Source: Thioalkalivibrio paradoxus ARh 1 (GTDB lineage: Bacteria > Pseudomonadota > Gammaproteobacteria > Ectothiorhodospirales > Ectothiorhodospiraceae). From it: a stretch of DNA of 64,000 bases. The DNA lies in NCBI RefSeq assembly GCF_000227685.2, contig NZ_CP007029.1, positions 1,028,501 through 1,092,500 of the forward strand, read 5' to 3'. Shown here in pieces: positions 63,022 through 64,000 of this stretch; the first letter of the stretch is position 1, and every line of letters starts with the position of its first letter. The translations under genes and the position numbers were made by a program. The notes below the pieces were generated by a model that saw nothing but the letters and a program-made list of their open reading frames with translations, ran no database searches and had not been told where the DNA came from.

Positions 63022-63995
63022 TGGAGACGCTCTACCTCACCAAGGATGTCAAGATCGCGCGGGAGCATTCCACGCTGGTGGTCATACCCGCGGCCGGTCC
63101 CCGAAAGCGCGTGCCCATCGAGGGGCTGCGGCACGTCATCGTGGCCGGGGAAGCACAGCTCACGACAGCCGTCCTGGGCCTCTGCGGTCGTAACGAGGTT
63201 CGGGTCACGATCCTGGACTGGTACGGCAACGTGACCGGTGCATTCGAGCCGAAAGGTTCCCCAGCGGCAGGGCGGGTCCGCGTCAAACAGGCAGCGGCAT
63301 TTCTGAACCCGGTCCGCAGAATGCAGTTGGCTCGCATCTTCGTGCTCGGGGCGGCACGAAACATCCGGGCCAACCTGAAGTACCGGGCCTACCGCGGTAA
63401 CCGTTCCCTGGACTCCAGTCTCCTGGCCATTGACGCATTGATGGCGCAGATTCCAGCCGCTGCGAACGTCGAGGCCCTGATGGGGATCGAGGGCCAGATC
63501 CGGGCCTATTATTACGATGCCTGGCCACTGATCGACGCTCGCCTGCATCTTGGCGCCCGCCGCCGGCGCCCACCGGACAGTCCTTTGAACTGCCTGATCT
63601 CGTGGTTCAACGGGCTGGCCTATTCCCTGGTGCGCAACGAGCTCGCCAAGACACATCTCGATGACTGCATATCCTTCCTGCATGCGTCACGGGAAGCCCG
63701 TTCTTCGCTGGCATTGGACCTTTCCGAGAATTTCAAGCCCCCGATCTGCGATACCCTGATCTTCGAGGCCGTCATGCGCGGACAAATCAAGCCGACCTGG
63801 TTTCATCAGGAAGAAGGCGTTTGCCGGCTGGCCGAGAAAGGCCGGGCCGAGACCCTTCAGCTATGGGTGCGCAAGACGGAAGAACGTGTGCAGGGAGAGC
63901 ACTCCTTCCGGGAAATCGTGCGCCAGGAGGCCATCGCACTGGAGCGCGATCTTCTCGGAATTGCCGAGTATCGGCCCTGGCGCAGGAAAATCTGA
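63021..63995 (+). CDS. cas1: CRISPR integrase Cas1
   Basis: 324 residues. METLYLTKDVKIAREHSTLVVI start; metal-binding residues Glu157 (LMGIEGQIRAYYYDAW), His221 (SFLHASREARSSLALDLSENFKPP) and Asp233. The order of the I-B/I-D type Cas1 fits Cas4 association. ATG overlaps the cas4 stop, and the cas1 stop overlaps the next ATG. Confidence 0.96.
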   Translation: METLYLTKDVKIAREHSTLVVIPAAGPRKRVPIEGLRHVIVAGEAQLTTAVLGLCGRNEVRVTILDWYGNVTGAFEPKGSPAAGRVRVKQAAAFLNPVRRMQLARIFVLGAARNIRANLKYRAYRGNRSLDSSLLAIDALMAQIPAAANVEALMGIEGQIRAYYYDAWPLIDARLHLGARRRRPPDSPLNCLISWFNGLAYSLVRNELAKTHLDDCISFLHASREARSSLALDLSENFKPPICDTLIFEAVMRGQIKPTWFHQEEGVCRLAEKGRAETLQLWVRKTEERVQGEHSFREIVRQEAIALERDLLGIAEYRPWRRKI

Positions 63996-64000
63996 TGTTC
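63995..64000 (+). CDS. Start of the next gene, expected Cas2 (cut by window edge)
   Basis: Only ATGTTC is visible, overlapping the cas1 TGA as TGATG. Position after cas1 makes cas2 the natural expectation; the sequence itself cannot show it. Confidence 0.45.

Noticed and set aside
63000-64000. CRISPR repeat array
   Set aside because: No repeated 28-37-base units are visible here or elsewhere in the window; any array must lie beyond the right edge.

Overview
The window (about 64 kb) reads as chromosome of a high-GC gammaproteobacterium. The core gene order (ftsK-lolA-rarA; glyA-nrdR-ribD-ribE-ribBA; ispG), an alkaliphile-type voltage-gated sodium channel, an archaeal-type RNA ligase with its PIN partner and a TAXI-TRAP uptake system together suggest a Chromatiales/Ectothiorhodospiraceae lineage (Thioalkalivibrio- or Alkalilimnicola-like). 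That placement is inference from gene content; no rRNA is present.

Left part (1-23.7 kb): the FtsK end, the LolA lipoprotein chaperone, RarA and a TVP38 membrane protein run on +. They are followed on - by a penicillin-binding peptidase and a tripartite RND efflux set (adaptor, pump, outer-membrane channel). Then come a HepT/MntA toxin-antitoxin pair, TspO, an ArsJ-type MFS exporter, an unknown secreted protein, and a secreted subtilisin whose long leader carries a class I cyclic-di-GMP riboswitch. A Pat-type acetyltransferase and a histone-deacetylase-family enzyme are divergently arranged, next to the NaV channel.

Middle part (24-45.7 kb): two methyltransferases, the RNA ligase/partner pair, and a sigma-54 activator gene followed by clustered CTGCCA repeats, a sigma-54 promoter and a compact three-hairpin transcript ending in a strong terminator (candidate sRNA or attenuated leader). 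Downstream are a ferredoxin-reductase-like protein, two TIGR0428x-type glycosyltransferase-family genes, an aminotransferase, small-protein genes (SCP2, DUF302, dodecin), TAXI-TRAP, and one-carbon, riboflavin and isoprenoid core genes.

Right part (45.9-55 kb): GC content falls and core genes stop. At least six attC recombination sites alternate with small + strand genes (HigBA, a second toxin-antitoxin pair, a GIY-YIG protein, a DUF6602-like protein, unknowns), forming an integron cassette array with no integrase in view. The array decays into frameshifted toxin-antitoxin genes, a RAYT fragment, a group II intron tail, an IS3 element that has split an antitoxin gene, and an IS4 remnant.

Far right (54.2-64 kb): a type I-D CRISPR-Cas operon, cas6-cas10d-csc2-csc1-cas3-cas4-cas1-(cas2), tightly spaced or overlapping, with a divergent WYL regulator whose start codon sits in a perfect palindrome. 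No CRISPR array lies inside the window.
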